Of a stretch of 33,960 bases of DNA, positions 23,916 to 32,173 are shown piece after piece; position 1 is the stretch's first letter, and each line of letters begins with the position of its first letter. The DNA is taken from NCBI RefSeq assembly GCF_000159955.1, contig NZ_GG695971.1:364384-398343 (forward strand), read 5' to 3'. This DNA is from Paenibacillus sp. oral taxon 786 str. D14. Its GTDB lineage: Bacteria; Bacillota; Bacilli; Paenibacillales; Paenibacillaceae. The notes under the pieces are model-generated. The model did no database searches and was not told where the DNA came from. It saw only the letters and a program-made list of their open reading frames with translations. The position numbers were made by a program, and so were the translations under genes.

Positions 23916-24755
23916 CTAGCGGATGCGAATATTACCGGAATTCGCCCGGACCTTAATCAGGTCCTGCGTCTGCCGTGGTGAATCCGGCGCGGTAGTGTTG
24001 CCGGAGCCGGATTGCAGGTCATAATAGCCTTTGAACTCGGCATCGGCGGACAGTGTTGCATTGCCTGAGCCTACGGAGATGTCCAAATTGTCTGAGCGTT
24101 GCTCCGACAACGTAATATTCCCCGAATTCGACTTAAAGCTGCCATCGCCTGTAAATCGATTAAACCGGATGTCCCCGGAGTTGGACGTAGCTTTGACGGT
24201 CCCTTTTACCTGGTTGGCGGTGATGTTGCCGGAGCTCGACTTCGCGGTCAGCGTACCTTCAAACTGATCGACACGAATATTCCCTGAGTCGATCGACAGA
24301 TCGATATCATCGGCGCGAAGACCGCGGAACGTCCCGTTGCTGGAGTCCGACTTGAAGCCGATCCGATTCAATTCGCCCTTGTCGCCCAGCGCCACGGTAA
24401 TTCGCTGCTTGGTGGACTGGAAGTTGATCGAGAAGAAGGTCCAGTCAAACTTATCTTTTAGATCCAGCTTTAGTGTCCCCTCTGAGATTTGAGCAGCTTT
24501 CACCGCATCGATTGTCTTCTGATTCATATTCCCGTTGATTTCCACGTAGTTCGTCCCGTCAAGGCTGTCGATAAACTCCAGCTCGACGTCATAATCACTG
24601 TCAATGAGCAGTGTCTGTAAGCCGCCCTGATCAAACGTCCACTTCTGCTGGTGGGACGGCAGTTCATCCCCAAATTCGAAATGCTGGTAAGCCATGCCGG
24701 CCAACCCGATCAAAATCAGCAACAACCCTATGAGTGACCATTTCTTCGTATTCAT
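23916..24755 (-). CDS. DUF4097-family beta-repeat membrane-anchored protein
   Basis: A 279-residue protein with one N-terminal membrane helix (about 7-23) and an outward domain. From about residue 135 it consists of repeated short beta units of roughly 20 residues carrying SGN motifs: DSGNIRV, SSGNITA, NSGDIRF, NSGNITL, GSGNATL, GSGNTTA, NSGNIRI. This is the DUF4097 (LiaG-like) beta-helix pattern. Such proteins occur in envelope-stress operons; no biochemical activity is known. ATG 24755 is preceded by AAAGGGG and overlaps the upstream gene by ATGA. It is the last gene of a PadR-DUF1700-DUF4097 unit. Confidence 0.82.
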   Translation of the reverse strand: MNTKKWSLIGLLLILIGLAGMAYQHFEFGDELPSHQQKWTFDQGGLQTLLIDSDYDVELEFIDSLDGTNYVEINGNMNQKTIDAVKAAQISEGTLKLDLKDKFDWTFFSINFQSTKQRITVALGDKGELNRIGFKSDSSNGTFRGLRADDIDLSIDSGNIRVDQFEGTLTAKSSSGNITANQVKGTVKATSNSGDIRFNRFTGDGSFKSNSGNITLSEQRSDNLDISVGSGNATLSADAEFKGYYDLQSGSGNTTAPDSPRQTQDLIKVRANSGNIRIR

Positions 24756-25390
24756 GCTTGGTGATCCCCTTTCGCGATCCGAACATTCCAACGCAGGTAA
24801 GCGATGCTGAGCCAGAGCATGCCTTTATAAGCGTATCGTGTGACAACGGCGAGCAGCATGCCCAACCCGACGTAAGCGACTGATGCAAATATCTTTGCTG
24901 TAAAAATCTCCCCATGCCATAGATACTCCAGACCAAGGAGCAAGGGACTTAGAATTCCGGCAGCAGAACTCACAGCTAAGCTGACGACGACAGCCCAGCA
25001 GGAGATCAGCAGCGGAACAACGATGAGATTGATAAAGACCAGTCCGATGTAAACCATCACGCTGGCAAAAACGCTGCGGCGCCGAACACCGGCTTCGTTA
25101 TCATCAACTCCTGTCGGCGGCGTGGTGCTGACTGCTGCGCCCGGTGTGGCAGCGGGCTCTGCTCCGCCAAACCAGTACACATGCTCCTGGGGCACGTAGC
25201 GGTTGCCAATGGCCTCTTTGGCCAGCTCCGCCGGGTCTCCCAGCTCCAGCACGATCTCTTGCTCCGTCCGTCCGCTTTCCAAACCAAAAGCGAAGTGGGC
25301 CTCATAATCCTCCAGCAATTCGTTTTGTTCCTCCGGCGGGAGAACCGATAAATGCGCCCGGAGATTCGCCAAAAACTCGCTTTTATTCAT
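24752..25390 (-). CDS. DUF1700 (HAAS-domain) membrane protein
   Basis: A 212-residue protein. The N-terminal HAAS domain (about 1-65) is MNKSEFLANLRAHLSVLPPEE, then ELLEDYEAHFAFGLESGRTEQEIV and LGDPAELAKE, the signature of DUF1700. An Ala/Pro/Thr-rich linker (75-100) leads to a membrane region with about three helices (108-190). DUF1700 proteins are nearly always encoded next to PadR regulators and DUF4097 proteins and are thought to take part in envelope signalling. Four-base ATGA overlaps with both neighbours show tight coupling. Confidence 0.85.
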   Translation of the reverse strand: MNKSEFLANLRAHLSVLPPEEQNELLEDYEAHFAFGLESGRTEQEIVLELGDPAELAKEAIGNRYVPQEHVYWFGGAEPAATPGAAVSTTPPTGVDDNEAGVRRRSVFASVMVYIGLVFINLIVVPLLISCWAVVVSLAVSSAAGILSPLLLGLEYLWHGEIFTAKIFASVAYVGLGMLLAVVTRYAYKGMLWLSIAYLRWNVRIAKGDHQA

Positions 25391-25713
25391 AAACGGCTTC
25401 CTTTCTCAATTAAGGTTGAAACATTGTGTACGAACTGCTTCCACTCGACGACCAGTTTCTGGGTGTACGCTTCGCCCTCGGGAGTTAGTTTGTAGTATTT
25501 GCGCGGGGGACCGCCTGTGGATTCCTTAAGGTAGGTGGTGCAATAACCTTCATTGACCAGTCTGCGCAGCAGGGGGTACAAGGCCCCTTCGGCTACCTCG
25601 ATATGCTTGGATACCGATTGGGCGAGCTCGTAACCGTACCGGTCGCGGCCTTGGATCAATACCAGCACGCATAACTCCAAGGCGCCTTTCTTAAATTGGA
25701 TGCTGATATCCAA
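25387..25713 (-). CDS. PadR-family transcriptional regulator
   Basis: A 108-residue PadR protein of the short (PadR-s2) type: a winged helix with GALELCVLVLIQGRDRYGYELAQSV, then VAEGALYPLLRRLVNEGY (recognition helix and wing start), and GGPPRKYYKLTPEG in the wing. A C-terminal helix (about 85-105) makes the dimer. The TTG start at 25713 has only a weak binding site (GAGG further upstream), fitting a low-level autorepressor. It heads the operon, and two TCAGTACTGA-like palindromes lie in its promoter region. Confidence 0.85.
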   Translation of the reverse strand: MDISIQFKKGALELCVLVLIQGRDRYGYELAQSVSKHIEVAEGALYPLLRRLVNEGYCTTYLKESTGGPPRKYYKLTPEGEAYTQKLVVEWKQFVHNVSTLIEKGSRL

Positions 25714-25768
25714 ACCTGCTTCGCCTCGTTTCTTCTAAATTGGGTGTACGTTACGTGTTGAGATTTCA

Positions 25769-25823
25769 TCAGTACTGAACATTGATTAGTATCGCCAAAA
25801 AGTATAATATCACACAGTACTGA
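25769..25823 (-). promoter_or_regulatory. PadR operon promoter with two AGTACT palindromes
   Basis: TCAGTACTGA (25769-25778, perfect palindrome) and ACAGTACTGA (25814-25823) are 45 bp apart and flank the -10 TATACT (plus-strand AGTATA, 25801-25806). The upstream copy falls in the -35/-10 spacer region. These are the best candidates for the PadR operator. Confidence 0.55.
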
Positions 25824-25843
25824 TTAAAGCAAGGTAGTGAATG

Positions 25844-25901
25844 AAAAAAGGCATCTGTTCCTTTTGCCCTTTGTTTTCAAAGGAATAGGACGAACAGATG
25901 C
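25844..25901 (-). terminator. Terminator after the Rieske flavoprotein gene
   Basis: Minus strand: GCATCTGTTC (25901-25892) pairs with GAACAGATGC (25860-25851), with an inner CCTTTG/CAAAGG stem, followed by CTTTTTTC. Confidence 0.85.
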
Positions 25902-25952
25902 GCTTTGATTTGTGCTATTCCCCAAAGTCAGATTGCGGAGTGTCGGGGGAAC

Positions 25953-27521
25953 TCAGCTTTTGGCTTGCTCAGGTTGGCGGTGAAGGCGAGGGAGCGCCTC
26001 TGTTGCCGGCCCTTCGATCACTTCGCCTTTGTAATCGAACCTGGAGCCGTGGCAAGGGCAGTCCCAGGATCGTTCCGCCTCATTCCATTTGACCTCGCAG
26101 CCCATATGGGTGCAGGTCGTATCCACAAGATAGAGCAGGCCGTCTTGGTCGCGGTAGGCTCCGGCACGCTTACCATGGTGCTTGACGACGCCGCCTTGGC
26201 CCGGAACGAGATCCTCTGGCTTCAGGTGGACGAGTTCGATTTTGCCGGTGACGAACTCTTTGGCTACGTCCGCATTTTGGGTGATGAAATGCTTGATCGA
26301 GGGGTCGGCCTTGAACCGAGAAGGCGTAAACAGCTCGGCATAGCGGTTCTCCTTCTCCAGAATGAGGTCGCGGATTAGCATTGCGGACAGCGTGCTGGTG
26401 GTCATTCCCCATTTGTAGAAGCCGGTGGCGACGTAGATATTCGGATGGTTTGATGTAATCCGCCCGATGTAGGGGACGCCATCGAGAGTCACCAGATCCT
26501 GCGCCGACCAGCGGAAGGGGATCGACTTGATCCCGAGCGTCTGCCGTCCGAATTTCTCCAGGGTTTCGTAGGACTGAATCGTGCAGTCGTTTTTGCCAGT
26601 CTTATGCGACTCGCCGCCGACCAGAACCACCTGCTTCCCGTTCAGCTCTGCGGATCGGAGCGAGCGCGTAGGGGAGCCGCAATTAATGTACATGCCGCCA
26701 GGGTAGGCTTTCTCCGGTTCGATGGCCACGACATAGGAACGCTCGGCATGCAGCCGGGTGAAGTACCAGCCTTTTCCGTCAAAGAACGGATAATGGGAGG
26801 CCGATACCGCATGGCGGCAAACGATGTGATGGCCGTTTTCCGTGGTCAGGCGAAGCCGTCCATCCGACTGCGGTTCGGCGACATCCTCCAGCGTTGTATT
26901 TTCATACACCACACCTCCATGGGAGGTGACATACGCCAGCAATTCGTTTAAGTATTGAAGCGGATGGAATTGGGCCTGATTTTTCATCACGACGGCCCCT
27001 CTGGCTTGCAGCGGCAACTCGATCGTATCCCGCCATTCACCAGGCAGACCTAAGCGTTCATAAGCCCGCCATTCCGCTTCCAGCTTGTGGAGCTGCTCGT
27101 CCGAATCCGCATACAAATAAGCATCCTCCCGGCGGAACTTACACTCTATCTTCCGCTCCTTCACGGTTTCGCCGATCCAACGCAGCGCCTCCTCATTCGC
27201 TTCAAAATACAGCCGTGCGCCTTCCTCACCAAAATGGTTGATCAGCTTGTCGTAAATAAGGCCGTGCTGCGCCGTGATTTTTGCGGTTGTATACCCGGTT
27301 GTGCCGTCCAGGACCTTACCGGCCTCCAGGATGGTGACCTTTACACCGGCTTGCACCAGCAAATAAGCAGTGGTGATTCCAGTGATCCCGGCGCCAACCA
27401 CGGCAACGTCGGTATCGATGTCCTCGGTCAGCTTGCTAAAGTCCGGCAACGGAGTTGTTTTGCGCCACAGCGATTCAGGGAATCGCGGAAGTCCGCCGGA
27501 CATAAATGGGGTGTCCTCCAT
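25953..27521 (-). CDS. yhfW: FAD-dependent oxidoreductase with C-terminal Rieske domain (YhfW-like)
   Basis: A 522-residue fusion. The N-terminal DAO-type flavin domain (about 36-400) has VAVVGAGITGITTAYLL (GxGxxG at 43-48), GTTGYTTAKITAQHG and the second FAD contact DGVPYIGR with YVATGFYKWGMT. The C-terminal Rieske domain (about 430-515) binds a [2Fe-2S] cluster through C470, H472, C488 and H491; C475 and C490 are placed to form the disulfide of high-potential Rieske proteins. This is the architecture of B. subtilis YhfW, a soluble enzyme of unknown substrate. The start ATG follows AGGAGG. It is a single gene, divergent from the ger operon. Confidence 0.87.
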   Translation of the reverse strand: MEDTPFMSGGLPRFPESLWRKTTPLPDFSKLTEDIDTDVAVVGAGITGITTAYLLVQAGVKVTILEAGKVLDGTTGYTTAKITAQHGLIYDKLINHFGEEGARLYFEANEEALRWIGETVKERKIECKFRREDAYLYADSDEQLHKLEAEWRAYERLGLPGEWRDTIELPLQARGAVVMKNQAQFHPLQYLNELLAYVTSHGGVVYENTTLEDVAEPQSDGRLRLTTENGHHIVCRHAVSASHYPFFDGKGWYFTRLHAERSYVVAIEPEKAYPGGMYINCGSPTRSLRSAELNGKQVVLVGGESHKTGKNDCTIQSYETLEKFGRQTLGIKSIPFRWSAQDLVTLDGVPYIGRITSNHPNIYVATGFYKWGMTTSTLSAMLIRDLILEKENRYAELFTPSRFKADPSIKHFITQNADVAKEFVTGKIELVHLKPEDLVPGQGGVVKHHGKRAGAYRDQDGLLYLVDTTCTHMGCEVKWNEAERSWDCPCHGSRFDYKGEVIEGPATEALPRLHRQPEQAKS

Positions 27522-27642
27522 TGAGGCTTCCTCCTGTCATATGGTTTTTCCTTAAAAATGGGAGCCGTTTCGGATACATTATTTCCCGCTTAGGGACAGA
27601 AAAACCGCTTGAGATTCTCGGAAGGCCCTGTCGATCTCTGTC

Positions 27643-27672
27643 GCATGAAAAAGGAATGAAAAGCAAATAATG
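27643..27672 (+). promoter_or_regulatory. Sigma-G-like promoter of the ger operon
   Basis: GCATG (27643-27647), 18 bp, AATAATG (27666-27672), against GHATR-N18-CATAMTA: perfect -35 and 5 of 7 in the -10. GerA-type operons are forespore sigma-G genes in Bacillus. Confidence 0.5.
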
Positions 27673-27709
27673 GAGAGAAGAGATGCAGACAGAATAGGAG
27701 TTGCTAATC

Positions 27710-29377
27710 ATGCTGCGCCACTTATCCCGCGGCCGCTCCGGCCAGCAGAACAAAAGCAACAGACAACCTCGAATTACCGGGGATTTGCAGCAAATGCTGG
27801 ACCGCATCATGGAGGAATCCGGAAACAGCCCGGATATTGTCATCCGTCATCTCAAGCTTGGCGGTCCAGTTCAGGCACCCGCGAAGGCGGCGATCGTCTA
27901 TTTGAACGCCCTCAGCGACCAGCAAGCGATCAATAATTTCGTGATCAAGCCTTTAATGGAGCTGGATCCCGAGAAAGTTAACGTTTATCCCGCCGACCGA
28001 CTCATCCAATACATTCTCGAGGATGCCTTGTCCTTGGGAGAGACCAAGGTAGTGAAGGAATGGAACGACATCATGCTGGCCGTTCTATCCGGTGACACCG
28101 TGCTGCTGGTGGACGGTAGTGATCAGGGAATCATTTCCGGCACGGCGGGCGGGGAATGGAGAGCGGTTAATGAGCCTTCCTCGCAGCTGGTTGTGCGCGG
28201 GCCCAAGGACAGCTTCGTGGAATCGATTGCGACCAACATCTCCTTGATCCGGAGGCGCATTAAGTCACCGGATCTATGGCTGGAGTCGTTGAAAATCGGC
28301 TCCGTGACCCACACCCACGTGGCGATGATGTATATGAAAAGCAGTGCCGACCCGAATGTAGTAGCCGAGATTCGCCGGCGGCTCCAGCAAATTCGCATCG
28401 ATGGCATTCTGGAATCCGCTTATATCGAGGAGTTTATCCAGGATAAGACCATTACCGCGTTTCCGACGGTTTATAATACGGAACGCCCGGATGTCGCCGC
28501 AGGCAACTTGCTTGAAGGACGGGTGGTTATTCTCGTCGACGGTACGCCGTTTACGCTGATCCTGCCTACTGTCTTTGCCCAGTTCATGCAATCGCCGGAG
28601 GATTACGCTCAACGCTTTGACATCAGCATTCTGATGCGTGTTATCCGCTACATATGCTTTGTGATTTTGCTGCTAGGTCCGGCGGTTTATATTGCCTTGA
28701 CGACCTTCCATTATGAGATGATTCCTACACTGCTGCTGGTCAGCTTAATGGCTCAGCGCGAGGGAGTGCCGTTTCCGGCTTTCGTAGAGGCCATCATCAT
28801 GGAGGTCGTTTTTGAGATTTTACGTGAGGCAGGGGTACGGATGCCGCGGGCGATTGGGCAAACGGTGTCGATCGTAGGTGCGTTGATCCTGGGGCAGGCC
28901 GTCGTTGAGGCGGGGATCATCACGCCGATCATGGTTATTGTCGTAGCGCTGACGGGGATCGCGAGCTTCGCATTGCCCTCCTATAACCTATCTATTGCGG
29001 GCAGGCTGTTCCGGTTTTATTTTCTTGTGCTGGCCGGCTTTTTTGGGTTTTACGGGATCACGCTGGGGCTGATTATGCTGATCGCCCATATGAACAGCAT
29101 CCGGTCGTTTGGCGTTCCTTATCTGACGCCGTTCAGCCCGTTTGTACCACAGGCTCAGAAGGATGCGATCCTGCGGCTGCCGATTTGGATGCACGGGTGG
29201 GAACCGTTAATGTCCTCAAGCCAGCAAGATATGAAGAAGATAGGGGAAATCAAACCGATGTCTCCCGACAACTCCAGCGGGTCGGCGAATTCTGGAGAGG
29301 AGGCGAGTCAGGGCGGCCCGCAGCAAGGCGGACAAGAAACGGAATCAAGGAAGCAGGAGGACCAAAATGAGAATTAG
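27710..29377 (+). CDS. gerKA: Spore germinant receptor subunit A (GerKA-like)
   Basis: A 555-residue GerA-family protein. A soluble N-terminal region (about 1-290) includes GDLQQMLDRIMEESGNSPDI and DALSLGETKVVKEWNDIMLAVLSGDTVLLVDG, then conserved PDLWLESLKIGSVTHTHVAMMYM and FPTVYNTERPDVAAGNLLEGRVVILVDGTPFTL. It is followed by five or six membrane helices (about 305-480). The hydrophilic tail (490-555) is rich in Ser, Gly, Gln and Glu. It is an inner-membrane subunit of a nutrient germinant receptor. ATG 27710 follows AGGAG; a TTG three codons earlier is in frame. It overlaps gerC by 11 bp. Confidence 0.88.
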   Translation: MLRHLSRGRSGQQNKSNRQPRITGDLQQMLDRIMEESGNSPDIVIRHLKLGGPVQAPAKAAIVYLNALSDQQAINNFVIKPLMELDPEKVNVYPADRLIQYILEDALSLGETKVVKEWNDIMLAVLSGDTVLLVDGSDQGIISGTAGGEWRAVNEPSSQLVVRGPKDSFVESIATNISLIRRRIKSPDLWLESLKIGSVTHTHVAMMYMKSSADPNVVAEIRRRLQQIRIDGILESAYIEEFIQDKTITAFPTVYNTERPDVAAGNLLEGRVVILVDGTPFTLILPTVFAQFMQSPEDYAQRFDISILMRVIRYICFVILLLGPAVYIALTTFHYEMIPTLLLVSLMAQREGVPFPAFVEAIIMEVVFEILREAGVRMPRAIGQTVSIVGALILGQAVVEAGIITPIMVIVVALTGIASFALPSYNLSIAGRLFRFYFLVLAGFFGFYGITLGLIMLIAHMNSIRSFGVPYLTPFSPFVPQAQKDAILRLPIWMHGWEPLMSSSQQDMKKIGEIKPMSPDNSSGSANSGEEASQGGPQQGGQETESRKQEDQNEN

Positions 29378-30578
29378 AGCGATGTGGTTACTTGTGATCC
29401 TGTGCGTCATGCTGCCCCTGTCCGGTTGCTGGGATGCGGAAGAGTTAAACCAGCGGGCGGTGGTGTCCGGGATTGGTATCGATCGCGGCCCTGGAAATAA
29501 GGATTATCTGGTGTCCTTTCAAGTGATTATCGCCGACGAGATTTCCGGAAAAATCGGCAGAGGCGGTACCCCAACGACGGTTTATACCGCCGAAGGACGA
29601 TCCATTATGGAGGCCGTTCGCAAGGCTTCTCTTCAGGTACCACGGCTGATGTCGACCGCCCATGTTCGTATCGTGGTCATCTCGGAGGAGCTGGCCCGGC
29701 AGGGAATATCGGATATCCTCGATTTTCTCGACCGGGATTCAGATATTCGCCTAACCGCAAAAATTTTTATAGCGAAAAAAGGCATCCGAGCGCTCGACGT
29801 TATTGCCGGGCTCTCCTCCATGGGGAAAATCACCGCGTATACGCTTGCTCAAAAAGCCGAAATGACCTCCCGAGAGTACGGTGCCAATTATCCCGTTGAG
29901 GTTGATGATCTGATACGCGAGGTCCTCGTGCCTAATTCGGGGCCGGTAATCAACGGCGTTGATATTGTAGGGAGTGTCCGAGAAGTACGAAATAAAAACA
30001 ATCTGGAGGAAACAGATAACCTCGGGCTTCTGGTCATGTCCAATTTGGCGGTGTTTAAAGGAGATCAGTTGAAGGGATGGCTTAATGAGAATGAAAGCCG
30101 GGGATTAATCTGGCTTAGAGATAAGCTGCACAACACTTCGATTGTGATCACGCCGGACGACCAGGGGACTATCACGCTGGATGTTCGCAGAAGTAAAACT
30201 TCGATTCGGGCGATTCTTAAGGATGGGGAGGACCCTATCTTCGTTGTGAAGGTGATGGCCCAGCTGTCGGTTCGGGAAATGGACAGCCCCATCGATTTCC
30301 GTGACCTGGCAACTCTGGATGCATTGGAAAAGGATGTGAATCAGGAAATATTAAAGGACATCAAGGCTGCCGTTCAAACGGCACAATCCCTGAACAGCGA
30401 TGTTTTATGCTTCGGACGGACGCTCGAGCTCCAGCATCCAAAGGTCTGGAAGCAATTGAAGGGACAATGGTCCGACATCTTTCCAAAGGTCGCGGTCGAA
30501 TATCATATTGATTCGATCGTCCGCAATTCCCAAATGAGAGATCGTTCCTTCCAATATAATTTGAAAAAGAAAGAATAG
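29367..30578 (+). CDS. gerKC: Spore germinant receptor lipoprotein subunit C (GerKC-like)
   Basis: A 403-residue lipoprotein. The signal MRIRAMWLLVILCVMLPLSGC ends in the lipobox LSGC with C21, followed by the family hallmark WDAEELNQRAVVSGIGID. Further GerC features are STAHVRIVVISEELARQGI and DSDIRLTAKIFIAKKG, and the C-terminal domain with IDFRDLATLDALEKDVNQEI. It joins GerA and GerB in the spore inner membrane. It starts in the end of gerA (AGGAGGACCAAA before the ATG). The order A-C-B is that of the B. subtilis gerK operon, not of gerA or gerB. Confidence 0.9.
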   Translation: MRIRAMWLLVILCVMLPLSGCWDAEELNQRAVVSGIGIDRGPGNKDYLVSFQVIIADEISGKIGRGGTPTTVYTAEGRSIMEAVRKASLQVPRLMSTAHVRIVVISEELARQGISDILDFLDRDSDIRLTAKIFIAKKGIRALDVIAGLSSMGKITAYTLAQKAEMTSREYGANYPVEVDDLIREVLVPNSGPVINGVDIVGSVREVRNKNNLEETDNLGLLVMSNLAVFKGDQLKGWLNENESRGLIWLRDKLHNTSIVITPDDQGTITLDVRRSKTSIRAILKDGEDPIFVVKVMAQLSVREMDSPIDFRDLATLDALEKDVNQEILKDIKAAVQTAQSLNSDVLCFGRTLELQHPKVWKQLKGQWSDIFPKVAVEYHIDSIVRNSQMRDRSFQYNLKKKE

Positions 30579-30592
30579 GAGGCGGGATACGC

Positions 30593-31696
30593 TTGGAAAA
30601 CACGAAGCTAAGTCCTATGCAACTTTTCGCCCTGCTTGTCTTGTTTCAACTCGGGACGGCCCTGGTTGTGAATTTGGGCATGGCAGCCCGCGAGGATGCC
30701 TGGATCGCCGTATTGTGCGGCATGTTGGTCGGGTGTCTGCTCTTTCTGGGGTATGCCTTTCTATACACCGCTTTTCCTGATAAACTGCCCACCCAATATA
30801 TGCGATTGCTGCTAGGCAAATACTTGGGCGGGCTAATCGGTTTTGCCTATATACTGTTTTATATGAACAAAGCTAGCCGCGATTTGATGGACGGCGGGTT
30901 ATTGGTTTTCGCCTCCACGTTGAAAGAGACTCCGCTGTTCATTATCAATACGGTGATGATGCTAACGATCATTTATGTACTGCACAAGGGCATTGAGGTG
31001 CTGGCCCGCACGGCGTTTATTTTGCTTTGGGTTGTGTTTGTGATCGGGATCATCATTTTGTTTCTGCTGCTGTTCTCGGGAATTATAGATTTCACCCGGA
31101 TTCTTCCGGTGCTAAGCGATGGGTTTGGGCCGGTGCTGGAGTCCGTTTATCGCCAAAATTACCAGTTCCCGTTTGGTGAGATTATTTGTTTCACCATGGT
31201 TTTGCCGTATTTGAACAATGTAAAAGCAGGGGTCCGGGCAGGATTGATGTCCGTGCTGCTATCAGGGATGATTTTGTCGGGGACGGTGGTGATTACGATC
31301 TCCATACTTGGCGTGGACATTGCTGAGCGATCGATATTCCCGCTTCTAACGATGGTTGGTAAAGCCTCCATTGCCGACTTTATTCAACGTCTGGATATTT
31401 TAGTGGTGATGGTGTTGATCATTGGCGACTTCTTCAAAATCGCTGTCTATTTCTATGCGGCCGTTATCGGAGCTTCCGACTTGTTCAAGATTCCCTATCG
31501 GAAGGTCCTCTATCCGCTGGCCCTGATTGTGTTGTTCACTTCGATAACGATCGCTCGAACGTATAGTGAGCACGTCAAGAAAGGCGGCGATGTCCTCTAT
31601 ATCATGGATCCATTATTTTATGTTATTGTGCCCGCCGCTCTGATTGTAGCCGCCTTGATTTACCGATTCCGGTTCCGGCGGCATTCCGGAACGTAA
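30593..31696 (+). CDS. gerKB: Spore germinant receptor membrane subunit B (GerKB-like)
   Basis: A 367-residue APC-superfamily (amino-acid permease-like) protein with about ten membrane helices. It starts with LSPMQLFALLVLFQLGTALVVNLG, typical for GerB, and contains DAWIAVLCGMLVGCLL and PLLTMVGKASIADFIQRLDILVVMVLIIGDFFK, where the permease-type ligand pocket lies. GerB probably binds the germinant. It starts at TTG 30593 with AGGAGGCGGG upstream. The last 84 bp are overlapped by the antisense gene ending at 31613. There is no clear terminator of its own. Confidence 0.88.
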   Translation: MENTKLSPMQLFALLVLFQLGTALVVNLGMAAREDAWIAVLCGMLVGCLLFLGYAFLYTAFPDKLPTQYMRLLLGKYLGGLIGFAYILFYMNKASRDLMDGGLLVFASTLKETPLFIINTVMMLTIIYVLHKGIEVLARTAFILLWVVFVIGIIILFLLLFSGIIDFTRILPVLSDGFGPVLESVYRQNYQFPFGEIICFTMVLPYLNNVKAGVRAGLMSVLLSGMILSGTVVITISILGVDIAERSIFPLLTMVGKASIADFIQRLDILVVMVLIIGDFFKIAVYFYAAVIGASDLFKIPYRKVLYPLALIVLFTSITIARTYSEHVKKGGDVLYIMDPLFYVIVPAALIVAALIYRFRFRRHSGT

Positions 31697-32011
31697 ATCC
31701 TCCGATGGGTTAGAAGAGTCTTTGTTCGCCGAGGTGGACGAAGACTCTTCGTTTTGCTGCGAGCTAGTCGCATGGCCTGAGGTTTGTCCGCCTCCATTCC
31801 GTTTGCGGCTTACGAAATGATAGATGTCCGGGATGATCAGGAACAGGAACAGCATATAGGCACAAATCCGTTCGGCAGGATCGGTTAGCGAGTAGCTCCA
31901 GTTGATTAAGAAGTTATTCCATGGAAGTCCAATCAGTATGTCCGTCCAAATGATATAGCCCATTGAAAAAGCCGCTATGAGGAGAGTAGTCAGGTATTTT
32001 CGAATCAACAT
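31613..32011 (-). CDS. Two-helix membrane protein antisense to the end of gerKB (possible Ger D-type subunit)
   Basis: A 132-residue protein with two membrane helices (about 6-27 and 47-66) and a hydrophilic tail (68-132) rich in Ser, Gly, Asn and Gln, which could be a low-complexity cytoplasmic end. ATG 32011 is preceded by GAGAGGAG. Upstream is the best sigma-G-like promoter of the window (GCATG, 18 bp, AATACTA). The coding region runs 84 bp into gerKB on the other strand; the overlap encodes only the variable tail. Small two-TM D proteins are known beside GerA-type operons in Bacillus and modulate receptor activity. They are usually about 75 residues, so the tail is extra. The D role is inferred. 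Confidence 0.65.
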   Translation of the reverse strand: MLIRKYLTTLLIAAFSMGYIIWTDILIGLPWNNFLINWSYSLTDPAERICAYMLFLFLIIPDIYHFVSRKRNGGGQTSGHATSSQQNEESSSTSANKDSSNPSEDLRSGMPPEPESVNQGGYNQSGGHNNIK

Positions 32012-32063
32012 AAGGTGCAGCTCCTCTCGGTAAAATGGTTAATGTAGTCTAGCTTTCATCCTA

Positions 32064-32093
32064 TAGTATTAGGAAAAGCGCGTTGGAACATGC
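32064..32093 (-). promoter_or_regulatory. Sigma-G-like promoter of the two-TM gene
   Basis: Minus strand: GCATG (32093-32089), 18 bp, AATACTA (32070-32064), matching GHATR-N18-CATAMTA at 11 of 12 positions. The start codon is about 45 bases downstream of the expected start site. Confidence 0.65.
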
Positions 32094-32111
32094 AGGAAAT
32101 GGGGAAAGGAA

Positions 32112-32148
32112 TTGACGTTTCATAAAATAAGACTTATACTAAATCTAA
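32112..32148 (+). promoter_or_regulatory. Promoter of the Fur/PerR-family gene with PerR-box-like sequence
   Basis: TTGACG (32112-32117), 17 bp, TATACT (32135-32140). TTATACTAAATCTAA at 32134-32148 matches the PerR box TTATAAT-N-ATTATAA at 11 of 14 positions and covers the -10, as in autoregulated perR. Confidence 0.6.
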
Positions 32149-32173
32149 AAACAACTACAGGGATTGATGATAA

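Noticed and set aside
31613..31696. Reading the antisense gene as a mere shadow of gerKB
   Set aside because: Most of it (31697-32011) lies outside gerKB, and it has its own binding site, TM pattern and promoter-like sequence, so I kept it as a gene.
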